DNA of 64,000 nt from Lagopus muta. Taxonomy: Eukaryota > Chordata > Aves > Galliformes > Phasianidae. The position numbers were made by a program, and so were the translations under genes. The notes below the pieces were generated by a model. That model had not been told where the DNA came from and did no database searches. It saw nothing but the letters and a program-made list of their open reading frames with translations. Location: positions 16,597,077-16,661,076 of the forward strand of contig NC_064438.1 of the NCBI RefSeq assembly GCF_023343835.1, given 5' to 3'. This document shows positions 1-12,709 of this stretch, piece after piece (positions within the stretch are counted from its first letter, which is position 1; each line of letters opens with the position of its first letter).

Positions 1-1370
1 TAAACAAATCCATCAATCACTCACTCCTCAAAGCTTCCTCTTTTCAGCCCAGCACCCACACTGTAATGCAGGCAGGCAAAAACCACCCAGTAACTACAGG
101 TGTTGAGTGTCACACCACGCAATTTCTTATTTGTGAGCTTGTTTTGTTCCCAAGACTTCCAGTGTTCTTTGTGCAGGGAAAACTTCACTAAGAAAAATAT
201 ACTTCAGATTAACTTACCTCCCAAAATAATATTCCTCTGCATCTCTGTTAGGATATTACAGCCCATGAACCCTTTAGTGAGAAATATTAATTGTGCAGAA
301 TAGGGCAGGAAGGAGACTTCCATGGTGCCCTCTTGCATTAACAGGGCTCCTCAGAGCTCTGCACTTTGTGCTTCTGTTACCCTGGGTAAGCCTAGGGTAG
401 CAAACACAAACTGTTATGTTAGGTTCTGATGGTAGGCTTCTTCTCCCCTTCTGTCTTGTAAAATTACCATGTAAGCTATTAGGAAAAAATTCCAACTATT
501 AACTTCGGGAAATTAATGTTAATTACAAAACAAAGCTTGATTTAGCTTTTCCAAACTTCCTTAAGCAGTCACAGCAGTCATGCTATTCTTTCTTCTAATT
601 TAAAAAGCAGACTATAAAGTCTTGAAACTATTCTAAAGCCACACCTGAATGAATGATTTCACTATTCCACATAAAGACAACACCTGTTAAAGCACATATT
701 GGCATCAATCAGGATGGAGGAACACACATTGAGAATGGTTTTCAAATTATGTGACTGAACCTAAAAAATTAATTTCTCTGAGTTATCTTTTCATCATGGG
801 TAACATTTCACTTGAACTAACGCGCACACATCTGTAATATTTCTCACGTATCTACTTGTATTTTTTCCATTGCTTTTGAGTCTGCTAGGGTCGGTTCTCA
901 CTTAGTAATAATTCTACAGTTCAAGTTAGAAAGGTTGATCCAAATAACCTTGAGAAATCTCACAGTTATCACAGCTGAGTTGTTTAAATAGTGTTAATGT
1001 CTTTTCTCCTTTAGAAGAACATGTGGAAAGACTGAAGTCAGTTTCTCAGTTTAGCTGCCAATGACAGCCAATAAAAGAGTTTAACAGTCATTACCATTGT
1101 GTTTCTTTGCTTCTCCCCTTTTGTAGCAGGCAATCAGAAAGCATACTTTCTTGTTCCAGTTTTTGTGGACTGACATTGAGATAAGACACCTCTGGTTCAC
1201 TGGTACACATCCGTAGGATGACAGCAGGACATGTTTCTTCCAGCATTCCTCCCACACTGGATACTGTGAGGTAAAAAAAAAAAAAAAAAGAAAAAAAAAA
1301 AGAAAAAAAAAAAGAAAAGGAAAAAAAGACCAACCGTGATTCATTCATATACCAGTATCTGGAAACTTCA
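1..1370. other. No gene seen; unique AT-rich DNA with an A-rich tract
   Basis: Ordinary AT-rich sequence with only short random ORFs. At 1273-1327 lies an A-rich tract with scattered G (blocks of A separated by single G). It abuts the CR1 copy that begins near 1371. Confidence 0.6.
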
Positions 1371-2835
1371 GAATCATAGAACATCCTGAGTTGGAAGGGA
1401 CCCACAAGGATAATCAGGTCTAACTCCTTGCTTCTTGAACTCTGACAGCTTGGGGTCCTGCCTGTTGTTTTGAGGAGCCTTTTCCATTCCCACCACCCTC
1501 TGGTGAAGAACATTTTCCTAACCCCCACCCAGCCCTCCCCTGATGCAGCTCCATCAGGCCCTGTCGCTGTCACAGAGCAGAGCTCAGCACTGCCCTCCAC
1601 TCCCTATGAGGATCTGCAGCCACCACGCGGCCTCTGCTCAGTTCCTCTGCTCTGGGCTGAGCACATCCAGGAACCTCAGACCCCCCCTTACACAACTTGT
1701 CCTCCATACCTTTCACCATCTTCATGGATGCATTCTAACAGTTTTTATGTCCTCCTGATACTGTGGCACCCAAACAGCATCCAGTGCTGGAGGTGAGGAC
1801 ACACAGCACAGAGCAGAGCACAGCAGGACAAGCCCTTCCCTTGCCCAGCAGCAGTGCTGGGCCTGGTGCACCCTAGGGTATGGATGGCCCTTTGGGCAGC
1901 CAGGGCACACTGCTAGCTCACATCAACTTGCCACCAGCCAGAACACCTGATCCCCTTCCGTAGGGCTGCTCTCCAGTCTCTTGTCTTGTAGGTCATTCTG
2001 TACTACAGTCAGGGTTGCTCACTTTCAGAGGCAATCTGGCAGTTGCTTAACTTCAACTGGTTGGTAACTATGTAAACCTCTAATTTGTCATGATCTCTCT
2101 GCAAGTTCCCTCCACCTCAAAGGAGTCAATAGTTCCTCCCAATTTTGTACCATCTGCAAACTTTCTTAGTATGTGTTTGAGTCCTACATCCAGATCATTT
2201 ACAAAAGCATTGAAGAGAACTGCCCCTAAAATGGAGCCCTGTGGAACCCCTCTAGATACCCACCACCAGCTTGGTGTAACTCCAGTTACTGTAACTCTAT
2301 CAGCCTGCCTCATCAGCACCTCATGGCATTATGCTGCATGGTGAATATTTTGTCCAGAAGGATACTGCAAGAAACAGTATCAAAACTTGGCTGAAATCCA
2401 AGATGACATGAACTGGCTTCCCTTGGTCAAGTAGGCGGGCAACCTCATCGTAAAACGGGACAAGGGGAAATGGCTTTAAGTTGAAGGAGGAAAGATTGAG
2501 GTTGGATATCAGGGGGAAATTCTTCACAGAGAGAGTGGTGAGGTGTTGGAACAGGCTGCCCAGAGACCCCTGGATGCCCTGTCCCTGGAGGTGTTCAAGG
2601 CCAGGTTGGATGGGGCGCTGGGCAGCCTGTTGGTCTAGTATTGAATGGGGAGGTTGGTGGCCCTGTTTGTGGCAGGGAGGTTGGAGATTCATGGTCCCTG
2701 AGGTCCCTCCCAACCCTGGCCATTCTGTGATTCTGTGAAAAGGAGATTAAATTTGTTAAACAGAACTTTCCCCTTGTGAATTTGTTTTGGCTGTGACTAA
2801 CTGTCTTCTCTGAGAGGCATTAAGCAGCACTGAGA
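1371..2835 (-). mobile_element. CR1 retroposon, minus orientation, interrupted by a second CR1
   Basis: A long 5'-truncated CR1. Its 3' end (catagaa form) starts near 1371. Translation of 2319-2080 gives a reverse-transcriptase fragment with GVPQGSIL and a degraded FADG/TKLGG active-site region. The element stops near 2455 and resumes at about 2739 (tttgttaaacagaactttcc), so the intervening sequence is an insertion. Frameshifted and inactive. Confidence 0.88.
2456..2738 (+). mobile_element. CR1 3'-end fragment inserted in an older CR1
   Basis: Plus-orientation CR1 3' region, from gggacaaggggaaatgg through the gaacaggctgcccagag segment to the terminal ccattctgtgattctgtga. CR1 sequence of the opposite orientation continues on both sides, so this copy is the younger of the two. 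Confidence 0.88.
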
Positions 2836-3390
2836 ACCTGGCTGGAACCAGGAGTCAGGCAATAGCTTAGCTGAAGCTTTAGATTTTAAACACTGCCCCC
2901 AAGCATCTAAAATTGTAGCCAAGCTATTAAGTCCTTTTATGAAAGTATGTTAAACCCTTAGATAACAGAACCTTTAATTACTCCTGATTGAGCCACATAA
3001 TCCATTAAGAGAAGGAACTGCCACATGACTTGTATGACACTCATGATTTTGCCATTGTGTCAGTGTGTACACATTACTCTGATAAAAATGCTGATAACAT
3101 TTGCTACTGCATCAACCAAGACAATAAAACAATACACTTGCTAACAAAGAGTTAATGAATCTGAACAACAGCTAGCTATTACATGAAATTGCCAGCTACT
3201 CCATTTTTTAGTGGATTCTCCTCCTCCAATAGACTAAGCTTGGGCATTTCCAGTATTACAGCTCCCCGCTGTCACATTTTGCAATCTGTTTTTCACAATA
3301 AAAGACCAAGCAGCTAAAAAGATAAGCATCAAATTATGATTAAAGGATCTACCTTCATGATAGGCAGTAGATTCTCCTATCCTTGATAGG

Positions 3391-3553
3391 ACAATGAGAA
3401 ATTGTTTCAAATTAAAAGAGGGGAGATTTAGATTGGATATAAGGAAGAAGGTTTTTACAATAAGGGTGCTGGCACAGGTTGCCCAGAGAGGTGGTGGATG
3501 CTCCATCCCTGGAGACATTTAAGGCCAGGCTGGATGGGCTCTGAGCACCTGAT
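3391..3553 (+). mobile_element. CR1 fragment
   Basis: Matches the CR1 3' region (ggggagatttagattggata, gttgcccagagaggtggtgg, aggctggatgggctctgagc). It lacks the terminal octamer, so it is truncated at both ends. Confidence 0.8.
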
Positions 3554-4020
3554 GAATTAATCTTGTATGCAGGTTAGAAGCTGAACAGAGATTTTTCAAA
3601 CTAAGCTGTTGCATATTGTGTGTAATTAAGATACTTGCTTATTCCCAGAGGAAGTCTATTTAGTTACCTGTCTGCAGGCATGGAGTTCATGAACACTGGA
3701 GAAAGATTAACTAAATGAATGCCATCAAAGTTACATCTGTAGCCTCCTATAGCCTGCACAAATGCTGAAAAATTGGTTTAATATTTCCACTGATTGATGC
3801 ATAAGCATTTTCCATAACATTTGGAAGATGTCCTGGAAAGTAATTCAAGGAGATTAGTGCTGAACTAGTGCTTCCATTACTGTCATGCTTTGTACTAAGT
3901 GTGTCCCTCTCTACTAACACCCCATTTGGGGATACGTTCCTTTACTCTGTCAGAAGGGGCAACTAATGATATATTTGCAACGTTATACTCTGATAAATAC
4001 CTTGATTTGGTTTGAATAGC

Positions 4021-4038
4021 AAAAAAAAAAAAAAAAAA
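4021..4038 (+). repeat. Poly(A) tract
   Basis: Run of about 18 A. The flanking 2.8-5.0 kb stretch holds no recognisable gene; an exon-like interval at 4164-4410 on the minus strand is discussed in the findings. Confidence 0.8.
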
Positions 4039-5045
4039 GACAGGGTATTCATTTGCCTGATAATCAGTACATGAGATTCAATGTTCCTTTCTCTGTTTTC
4101 TACTTCAAACTGCTAGAAAATAGATTGAATGAACTGCGTAGGATTCCTCCTTTGTTACTGTACCTGGGTAAAATCTTTTTCACAGGTTCCTCTTTCATTA
4201 CAGTTGTGTGGGCAACAGTAATAATTTCGGTAACAGATAACACTGTGAATTTTAACAACACAAGAAACTGAATGATATCAGTTACTTGTCTTGTTAAACA
4301 CATAATTACATAGTACTCTGTACATAACATAATAATCAGAGCAGCCAGCCACAACACAGACACCAAAATCTCCATAAACAGATCTCTGAAAGCAGCACAC
4401 AGTGTGCTCACTGAAACAAACAAAAGGGGAAAAAAAGAAAAAAAAAGAAGCACTAATTAAGCTCTGCAAGCCAAATCAAAGCATAGATGAACTAAAACAA
4501 ACAAACAAAAAAAACAACTTAAAAAATTGCAATATCTAAGAATGCAGGTTGTACCCCTGAGCTACTATTTTCTGCCTATAGCTCTTTGTCTTTTTCTTTT
4601 TTGATTCATTGTGTTCACATGGTGCCATATGTTACAGGAATGAGAAGTAGGCAGCAGAGCTTAGTGCTACTCACTGGAGTTAACAGCAACAAGCATGAAA
4701 GTCTGCTACAGTAGGGATGTGAAAAGGTGCTAATGCTTTATTGAGGACTTATGACATGAATCCGTTCAGCCAAACTGTTGCTATGGATAAGACACTGTCA
4801 TTCACATGAGCTGAAATAAATTTGGATCTCTGAAAGCACACACCTGTACAGGTTCATGCTGGCAGCCTATACCCAGAAGTGTTATGGAAACCAAGGCTGG
4901 CATCTATTAACAAGTGCATGTTGTCCACAGATGGCATTGAGGTTAGGTGGCTGGACCAACAGTTGTGCTAGTGCGTAAAGCTGGCAATATTGACTCCAAG
5001 CACAAGCATATATACGTTACTGTCTTCCTAGCTGGAAAGCAGCTT

Positions 5046-5212
5046 TGCAGAAAATGACTTAGGAATCCGAGTGGGCATCAAACTGAACATAAGACAGCAA
5101 TGTGCTCATGCCACTAAGAAAGCTAATGGTATTTTTGGCTGCATTTGGCAAAGTATCACTAGCAAATCAAGAGAGGTGATCCTTACACTCTACTCAGCAC
5201 CGGTGTGGAGAA
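5046..5212 (+). mobile_element. CR1 fragment (end of the ORF2 region)
   Basis: Degenerate match to the last coding part of CR1: cagcaatgtgctcatgcc, agaaagctaatggtattttt and ggtgatccttacactctac correspond to the CAQAAKKANGIL-type reading of CR1 ORF2. Old and diverged. Confidence 0.65.
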
Positions 5213-5504
5213 AGAGGCATGCAAGTCTTATGTGTCCTTGTGTTTTCTGCTAAACAAGACACTATGTCTAAGCTCCAGAAAAGGTAGTGCATAAGAACAC
5301 AAGTATTGTGAATATCTCTAAGTAGGAAGGAGACAGTTTCTTGGGCCAAGAACTTCTAAAAAGCTCAGTAGTTGTACAGCGTGTAAATGAGCACAGAATC
5401 CTTTCTGTTACCAAATTGTTCAGCTAGATCTGCTCACCATCTAAGCAACTCAAGTATCAAGGACTCAAGTTGCAAAACCATAATCTTCAAAGAATTTCTT
5501 TCTT

Positions 5505-5869
5505 GAGAAGAGGAGGCTCGGGGGGACCTCATTGCTCTCTACAACTTCCTGAAGGGAGGTTGTAGTGAGCTGGCGGTCGGCCTCTTCTCTCATGTCATTA
5601 GTGATAGGACCAGGGGGAATGGTTTCAAGCTACGCCAGGGGAGATTCAGGCTGGACATGAGGAAGTATTACTTTTCAGAAAGGGTGGTCAGGCACTGGAA
5701 TGGATGCCCAGGGAGGTGGTGGAATCACCGAGCCTGGGGGTGTTCAAGAAAAGGCTGGATGTTGCGTTGAGGGACATGGTTTAGAGGGAGCTACTGGTGG
5801 TAGGTGAACGGTTGGACTGGATGATCTTGAAGGTCTTTTCCAACCTTGGTGATTCTATGATTCTATGAT
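5505..5869 (+). mobile_element. CR1 3'-end copy
   Basis: Clear CR1 3' region ending in gattctatgattctatga. It starts at gagaagaggaggctcggg and runs through ctacaacttcctgaaggg and ggttggactggatgatcttg. One of the better preserved copies in the window. Confidence 0.92.
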
Positions 5870-6856
5870 TTCTTCAGTCTTAGGAGAACTGATAAGTTCC
5901 TTAAGTAGCCAGTACGTGAGTGACTCTGTGAACAAGTCTCTATAAAGAAAAGACCACTTAGCAATTCCTGTTGACTGCTACACACAGACACACAAATTGA
6001 TATATGTCAAATACAACTTGTCATTGATAACTCACTAAAAAATCTGGTCCTTGATCTCCAAGACAGTCTACGTTTACCTTCTACTTCCTAGGCTTAATTT
6101 TTATCGGTCAGTGATCAAGATGACGAATGTCAATAGCGACGGACTCATTTAAAAATAGAACATCATAGCTTTTGTGGAAGTATTAGGCCTCCAAAATGTT
6201 GCAGCTCCATGACCACCAACTCTCCCTTTACTGCTATGAATCAAAGATCATGTTCTAGAGAAGAGATTATCAGTGACACACAGTTTGACTAGAACAGCTC
6301 CTCAGAGACACACAGCAGAAGGACAGTATTGGAACAATAAGCCACTTCTGCAAGAACCTGTAGTAAGTCTTCAGAAGTTCTTAATATTGTTCATGGTCCT
6401 GAACACCTGCACAGAATTCAAGATAGTCACAACTGCAGTTGTGATACAACTATTTATTACATGCATGGGATTATCTGTGCTGAAACAGACACAAGGTTTT
6501 ACAGCAGGAATGGATGGGTGGTATCTCTGAAAATAAAGTCAGGCTTCACAGGGAAAGTATATAGCTGCAGTTTGAGTCTGCAGGGAGACAAAAAGCCAAA
6601 GCTCAGCTTATTTTACATTGGTCAAACAATGAAGAAGGCTTTTTAAACTAAATCAACAGCAAGGAAAAGTCTAAGGAAACTGTGAAGTAATACTTGATGT
6701 TACCTAACAAGTGAGAATGGAGAAAAGCCAGAAACTTCTAAGGCATTTTTGCTTCACTTTCTTAATATCGCTGATAGATCCTGAACTGCCCAGTGCTCTG
6801 TGATGTTAAACACCGGAGAAGTTCTCTTAGAGAGGTGATTGATTTCCTGTGCCTGT
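5870..6856. other. No gene seen
   Basis: AT-rich unique sequence. Short ORFs (for example 6273-6530) show no recognisable domain, codon bias or splice context. Confidence 0.55.
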
Positions 6857-6859
6857 CAG

Positions 6860-7025
6860 TCACAGAACTGTAAGGGCTGGAAGGGACCCCTGTATATTAC
6901 CCAGTCCAATCCCCTGCTAAAGCATGTTCCTTATAGCAGGTTGCACAGAAAAGTGTCCAGGTGAGTCCTAAGTATCTCCAGAGAATGAGGCTCCACAATC
7001 TCTGTGGACAGCCTGTCCCAGTGCT
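6860..7025 (-). mobile_element. CR1 fragment
   Basis: Starts with cacagaactgtaagggctgg, the reverse-complement CR1 3' end, and continues into ctccacaatctctgtggaca and gcctgtcccagtgctctcag. Diverged, with an internal deletion. Confidence 0.75.
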
Positions 7026-7097
7026 CTCAGTGATCATGAGGTATTTGGATAATGGCCTTAATTATATACTTCAACTTCTGGTTAGTTCTCAGGCAGT

Positions 7098-7190
7098 TGC
7101 ACTGCCTCCAGTTGCACTGGATGATCTCTTTAGGTCCCTTCCAACTGAGCTATTCTGTTCTATTCTATTCTCTGTTCTGCTCTGCTCAAG
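7098..7190 (+). mobile_element. CR1 3' tail fragment
   Basis: Plus-orientation CR1 tail (ggatgatctctttaggtccc, cttccaactgagctattctg) followed by degenerate TTCTATTCTATTCT repeats. Close to, but opposite in orientation from, the preceding fragment. Confidence 0.65.
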
Positions 7191-8314
7191 TATTCTACTG
7201 ACATCAGTGTGGTCTTGCACTGTCATATGATACAATGTGTTCTTTCATAATAACAGATCTTATCTTCTCCCTCCCCCCCCCCAAATACATTAGAGTATGA
7301 CACAACAGCTGCAGTGCAAAGAGATTTGCTGAATAGAAAGAGTGATACCATCTCTTTTTCTGACACACCATACTACGCCCTTTTTGGCTAGAAGAGTTGA
7401 TTATGCCCTGCTTTGGTGACAACTGCACCCACAAGCTCTGGGAAGATGTCTTAACTCCTTGAAGAAACCATGGAACCATATGTAAGCATTCTCACAGTAA
7501 CTTCTCTCTTTTAGCTTCCTAAATTCTTTGGAAAACCCTGCAATATTCTCATTTATTTCATTCTAATCATTTGTCAAAGCACCAGGTCACCACTTTAAAC
7601 ATTCTTGTCATATTTTGATCTTAATCAGACCAGAAGTTCTCTGTACGTAATTCAGTGCTGAAGAGGCACTATGCATGTGCCTCTACATGTCTGAACAAAA
7701 ACATGAGAGTATCATCACGAAGGAGAAGCATCCTGATGTGATGGAAATTCAAAACCTATTTGAGCCAAGCTATGCATACTGGGTTGCAAAAACAGGGGCA
7801 GAAACAAACATGAATAAAATGTACAAAATATACATCTTTAGTGGCATGGTGGGAGCTATCACTGAATGTTACAAATGGGGAAGGACAGCTCACAGTGTAC
7901 CCAGTCTAAAAGTTTTTCAAGTTTCTCTCCAAATCATGCAACACAACAAAGGATACAGACATCCTTTGAACACAGTGCTTCCTAGGGTATATTAGCATGG
8001 AATAAATTCCAGGTCTGCTAGTAGAACAAATAGAAGATAAACTGAAAAAGAAGTCAAACGCAAAATTAAGAGATAATTGTAATCACGTTTAAAGACACTG
8101 CATAATAGAACAGATTTTGTAACATTAATGGGGATGTGATTTTTCTTACCAGCCCACTCTTTCACATCTCAAACTTTACGATGCATGACAGCAATTACTC
8201 TGCTACTACAGCAGAATGTAGACATAATGATCACATACAACCTCTGCTTGAACCTCTCTGTAAAATTAAGTGCATGTTTACTTACTCCAGGACATATGAG
8301 ACAAATCTGCACCA

Positions 8315-8555
8315 GGGGTGGATCAGGCTGGACATCAGAAAAAAAATGTATTTACCACGAGGGTGGCAAAACACTAAACCAGTGTTTCCTAGAGAGCTGC
8401 TGATGCCCCATGCCTGCCAGAGTTCAGAAGGCATTTGGGCAATGCTCTCATTAATATGCTTTAACCTGAAGTGATCAGGTGGCTGGACTCGATCATCTTT
8501 GAAGGTCCCTTCCCAATGAGCTATCCTGTCTCGTCCTATCCCATCCCCACAGGAA
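8315..8555 (+). mobile_element. CR1 copy, 3' region
   Basis: Contains ggatcaggctggacatcag, the first-exon-like CR1 segment around aacactaaaccagtgtttcc, and the tail tggctggactcgatcatc with tcctgtctcgtcctatccc. Heavily diverged, so an old copy. Confidence 0.75.
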
Positions 8556-11500
8556 GTGTTCCACTAAGTAGAACTACAAGTCAGAAACTCAGGAACTGAA
8601 CTCTTTCTCTTTCTAAATAACTTTACCTTGCGGTGTCCTTTTCCATTTCAATAGTAGCTGTTTTTCAGACATCTGAAAATCAGGGAACTGAGTATTTCTA
8701 ACTCAGTAATCAGAAAAATTGAGAACAGGATTAAAGTTATTCCCAGATTCTTACATAATTTATATGATGCCCCACTCTGGTAACTCCTCTCCTTCCTCCT
8801 CTCTGCTACATATACAAATGTTCATACTTGTTTTAGTATTAGGAGAGGATTTCTCTCTATTTTCCCCAGCTGAACAAATACTTAGGCCTAGACTCACTAT
8901 ATCTAATCCTAACTGTCTAACTCAAATTATCTTCCTACATTAAGAAATTAGGCTCCCTCTGGCCAATCCAATTGGATACACACTTCAAGTGGGCAACTGC
9001 TTTAGCAGGCCATAGATAACCCCATACAGATTACTACACCAACTCAAAATTTGGACCCTTTTATCCTCTTCATCAGGATTCTGGCATCCCATTCTCACCC
9101 CCCTAGAGTCAAAAGTGCAGACCAAACTGATTGTCTCCACAGCAAGAGAATCCCTATTTCCTTCTACTCGATAGAATCTATGCAAAGCAGCAGAGATATG
9201 AGTTACAACTGTTTCAAAGGATACACTGTCATCCATACATGCCATCCAAAGCATCAGAGAGAGGGGCTGAAATCTCATAGACAGTCCTGGTCTTTCTTGG
9301 CAGTCATTTATCACAGCACAGCTGAAATGCTCTCTCATCATCAAGTTCTGCCCATTTGAAGGTAGACCTGGAAAATTCTCTGCTGATTTCACCTTCACAC
9401 TGCCAGTCTGTAAGGGAGAGAGTGATTGATACTGCACAGTTCTTAATTTCTTAGTCCTTGGGTTTCAGAAATGGGTTTTATATGTGTTTTATAACCACTA
9501 CTCCTTTTTTAACCTTCTGGAAAGGAAAACAAAGGAAGTGGCATTCTTTATATACAAGCCACCGCAGTTTCTCTTTTTGTTTTTTTCCTATAAAGGACAA
9601 GAACTGTAAATTTCAAGAGAAAAAGCACAATGCTAATAATCCAGTAAATATTTCCTATGCATGGAGCTTATGGACTCTCCATATCTGCATTGACTCACAG
9701 ATATCATTTATGGAAAGCTTTATCAATGTTAGTAGTTGGAGAAAACTGATTACTACAATTAAACCCACAAGATAAAGATCCATCCTGCCTTCCCATCTGA
9801 GATATAGCAGCAGGTACCGACAAGTCACATCAAATAGCAGATGAAAACACATTACATAAGGCTGTAATTTATCATCATGAGGAGTCACTTCTACAAGAAA
9901 GACATAACATGTGCTTCTTTCACCTGACCTCATGAAAGGTGCTTCCTTTCTTTAAGTGTGAGAGTAAAAGCAGTATTTCTTTGCATCTACTGGGCTCCTA
10001 CAAAAGACAGCTGATAATTACATTGTTATTCAACAGAACTTAAATGTACTTATCTACATACTTTAAAATATTTGGAGAACAATGCTGGAAAAAAATCACC
10101 CCAAAATTTGCTTGGTTCTTTTTCTTTTTTTCCCCTCTCATGAGCTCAACATTCCATTCCTGTGATTTACCTAATATCCCTCCCTCTTCATTTTGAGCTA
10201 ATAGCTCTGAAGACTGGGGAACCTACAGTTTGCGCATCATCTAGAAGAGGTTTCCCTCATAGAGTACAAAAGCCCTGGCATTTGTCTTTCACCACTGATA
10301 ATTCCTTATCTGATAGGTTCTAGGTCTGCATCTTAGAAGCACATCACAGCAGTAGCTCACAGACATCATTGCACTCCCACAGTTCTTCCCCTCTTTCTCC
10401 TTTCAGGTGGTATCAGGCAGCAGTACTGTTCCTCTTAACATATCATTAATGAAGTCCTCATTTAGGATTTTATTCTCCCCTTGGAAACCTATTACATTCT
10501 TTCTCAGCCTCTGAATTCCTGTGTGATTTCAGACAGATCATGCCAGTAGGGAAAACCTCTGTGTACATATCTACTCTAGACACTCTAAACGAATGAGCTC
10601 ACTTGAGTGGGGCTGAGCTCATGTGACACTTTCAGATAATTCAAGCACTGAAAACAGCATAGCTACATAACATTTTCCTGGGCTAACTGATTCAGTATCA
10701 CAACACCACACGTACAAGTATTGGAATAAAAAGGTAATAATTTCCAACACCAGAGGGTGCTCAAGCCATACATGTGTGACATTGAATGAGCAGGCTGAGT
10801 AAAAGAAGGGTGAGGATAATTTGAGCAGCTTCTTTGCTCTGTTTGTGAATGACTAGTAAAGAAATAAAATGATCTGAAAGTAAAAAAAAGCTGGAAAAAT
10901 GTGACTACAAAATCCTAACAGATGAACACGTGCCATGTCTCAAAAAAGGGTAAGTTGAGCACTGGAATAATTCAGACACAATAAATTAATTTACTGAATT
11001 AGCTTAATGTATGCACAATATCAATTATTTATTTTTTCTCTCTATGTAATCATTTAAGAAAGATGGACAGCCTAACTTAAATCTAGAGATGATAATCTTT
11101 TATCATGGACAAGGGAACCTAGACAACAGCTTAAGCTAAATGCCTAGCTTATAAGGTCAGGCAAGATGAATCCTATTTAACAAGTCCTTCATTACTATGA
11201 TTGATAATAACTTTTTTTTTTGAGCAGCCATTGCTGAAGGCAGAAGTTTGAGGCTATGGGAAAAGCGAAAGCACTTGAGATCTACTCAGAATTTTTCCTC
11301 ATTCTACTCAGTGAACAACTTACCTCTTCACCTTTGCTTTTATAAATGAAATAGCAGAGATCTGTAAGGGACTGTACTTTCACATCTAACCACAACAGAT
11401 TTCAGAAACAAAGTCGAAAGAAGCAAGTGAAACAGGAGATCAAACAAACGTGTGGAGAATTACCCTCTCACCATTACCATGTGCACTCACTGCACCTCAA

Positions 11501-12664
11501 CTGTAATAATGGGTCTGCATCATCCTTTTTTATCCTCTCTAGGGGGAAAAAACAATTAAAACCATGGTCAGCTATTCAACCAATCTCAATTGAAAATTGG
11601 TGCATTGCACACTTAGAGTTGTCTTACAAAATCCCAAACACCCACTCATTCTGGGAGAACAATTTTCAGTCACTTTTTTTTTTTTTTTTTTTTTTGAGGG
11701 AAATGAGGGGGAGCAAAGTAGGGCAATATAATTTATTCTATCAATTTGGAACAAGGATCAAGATTAAAAGGGAGGATCTATATTTTGTAGCTGGACTGGT
11801 TTCTTGCACAACCTGTACCTAGCACCTACTAGGTTACCTCACTGCAGTCTTACATGTGAGGTGACTGGTTCCACATTGCATCACAACTCATCCTTTCTTT
11901 TTGGATGTTCCTCCTCTGCTTCCCTGCTAATTGAAAAGAAGCAGAAACAGGAAGTTAATGGTAACCATTTTGTTAGCCAAACCACACAAATCATTATCAC
12001 TTGCCAAACCAAACTTCTCAGGTTAACAAAGAAGTCTGGCATGTAATTGCATTTGGAAATATAATATAGAATAATATATTGATACTCATATTTGTACAGA
12101 TGACATTGTACTCAGGATATGCTGACTTACTTCATATAGCCAGGCCCACAAGCACAGCTAGCTCTGGAAATTGTATGAGTTTGCTAAATGCAATGCCATT
12201 ATAAAGAATGCTATAATTTTGACATTTAAAGACATAAATCACAGACAAATCACCTCATCTGTGCCTTCGAATATATCTAACAATAATCAACAACTGTTTT
12301 GAAAACCTCTTGGTGAGGAAATAATCACATAATTATCATTCCTTTACATTAAAATTTAAAGGTCCAACATGCAAGGAGCAGACAATATTCATTAATCCAA
12401 AATGAGTGATGTTCAGTGGTTAAACACAGTGAATGCTGGTCTGCAGTAGCTGTAATATAGCAACAAGGTTATTGCACCAGAAACATCTTCCTATAGGGGC
12501 AGGAAGTGGTCACACATTGCTAGCTATGCTCTGGGACAAAACAAACAGTTTTACTTTATTCAGTTAAACTTAAGGTTTCCTACATCCTACTTAACTGTTA
12601 CCAAAGGTTCTTAGCTTTCCAAACAACTTTTAATGATCTTCTGGGAAAAAAAAGGGAAAAAAAG

Positions 12665-12666
<2 letters not shown>

Positions 12667-12705
<39 letters not shown>
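12667..12705 (+). repeat. (CA)n microsatellite
   Basis: About 19 perfect AC units followed directly by an A-run to about 12716. Likely length-polymorphic. Confidence 0.95.

Positions 12706-12709
<4 letters not shown>

Noticed and set aside
2080-2713. Protein-coding genes suggested by ORFs with GVPQGSIL and similar
   Set aside because: These are decayed CR1 reverse-transcriptase and tail sequences.
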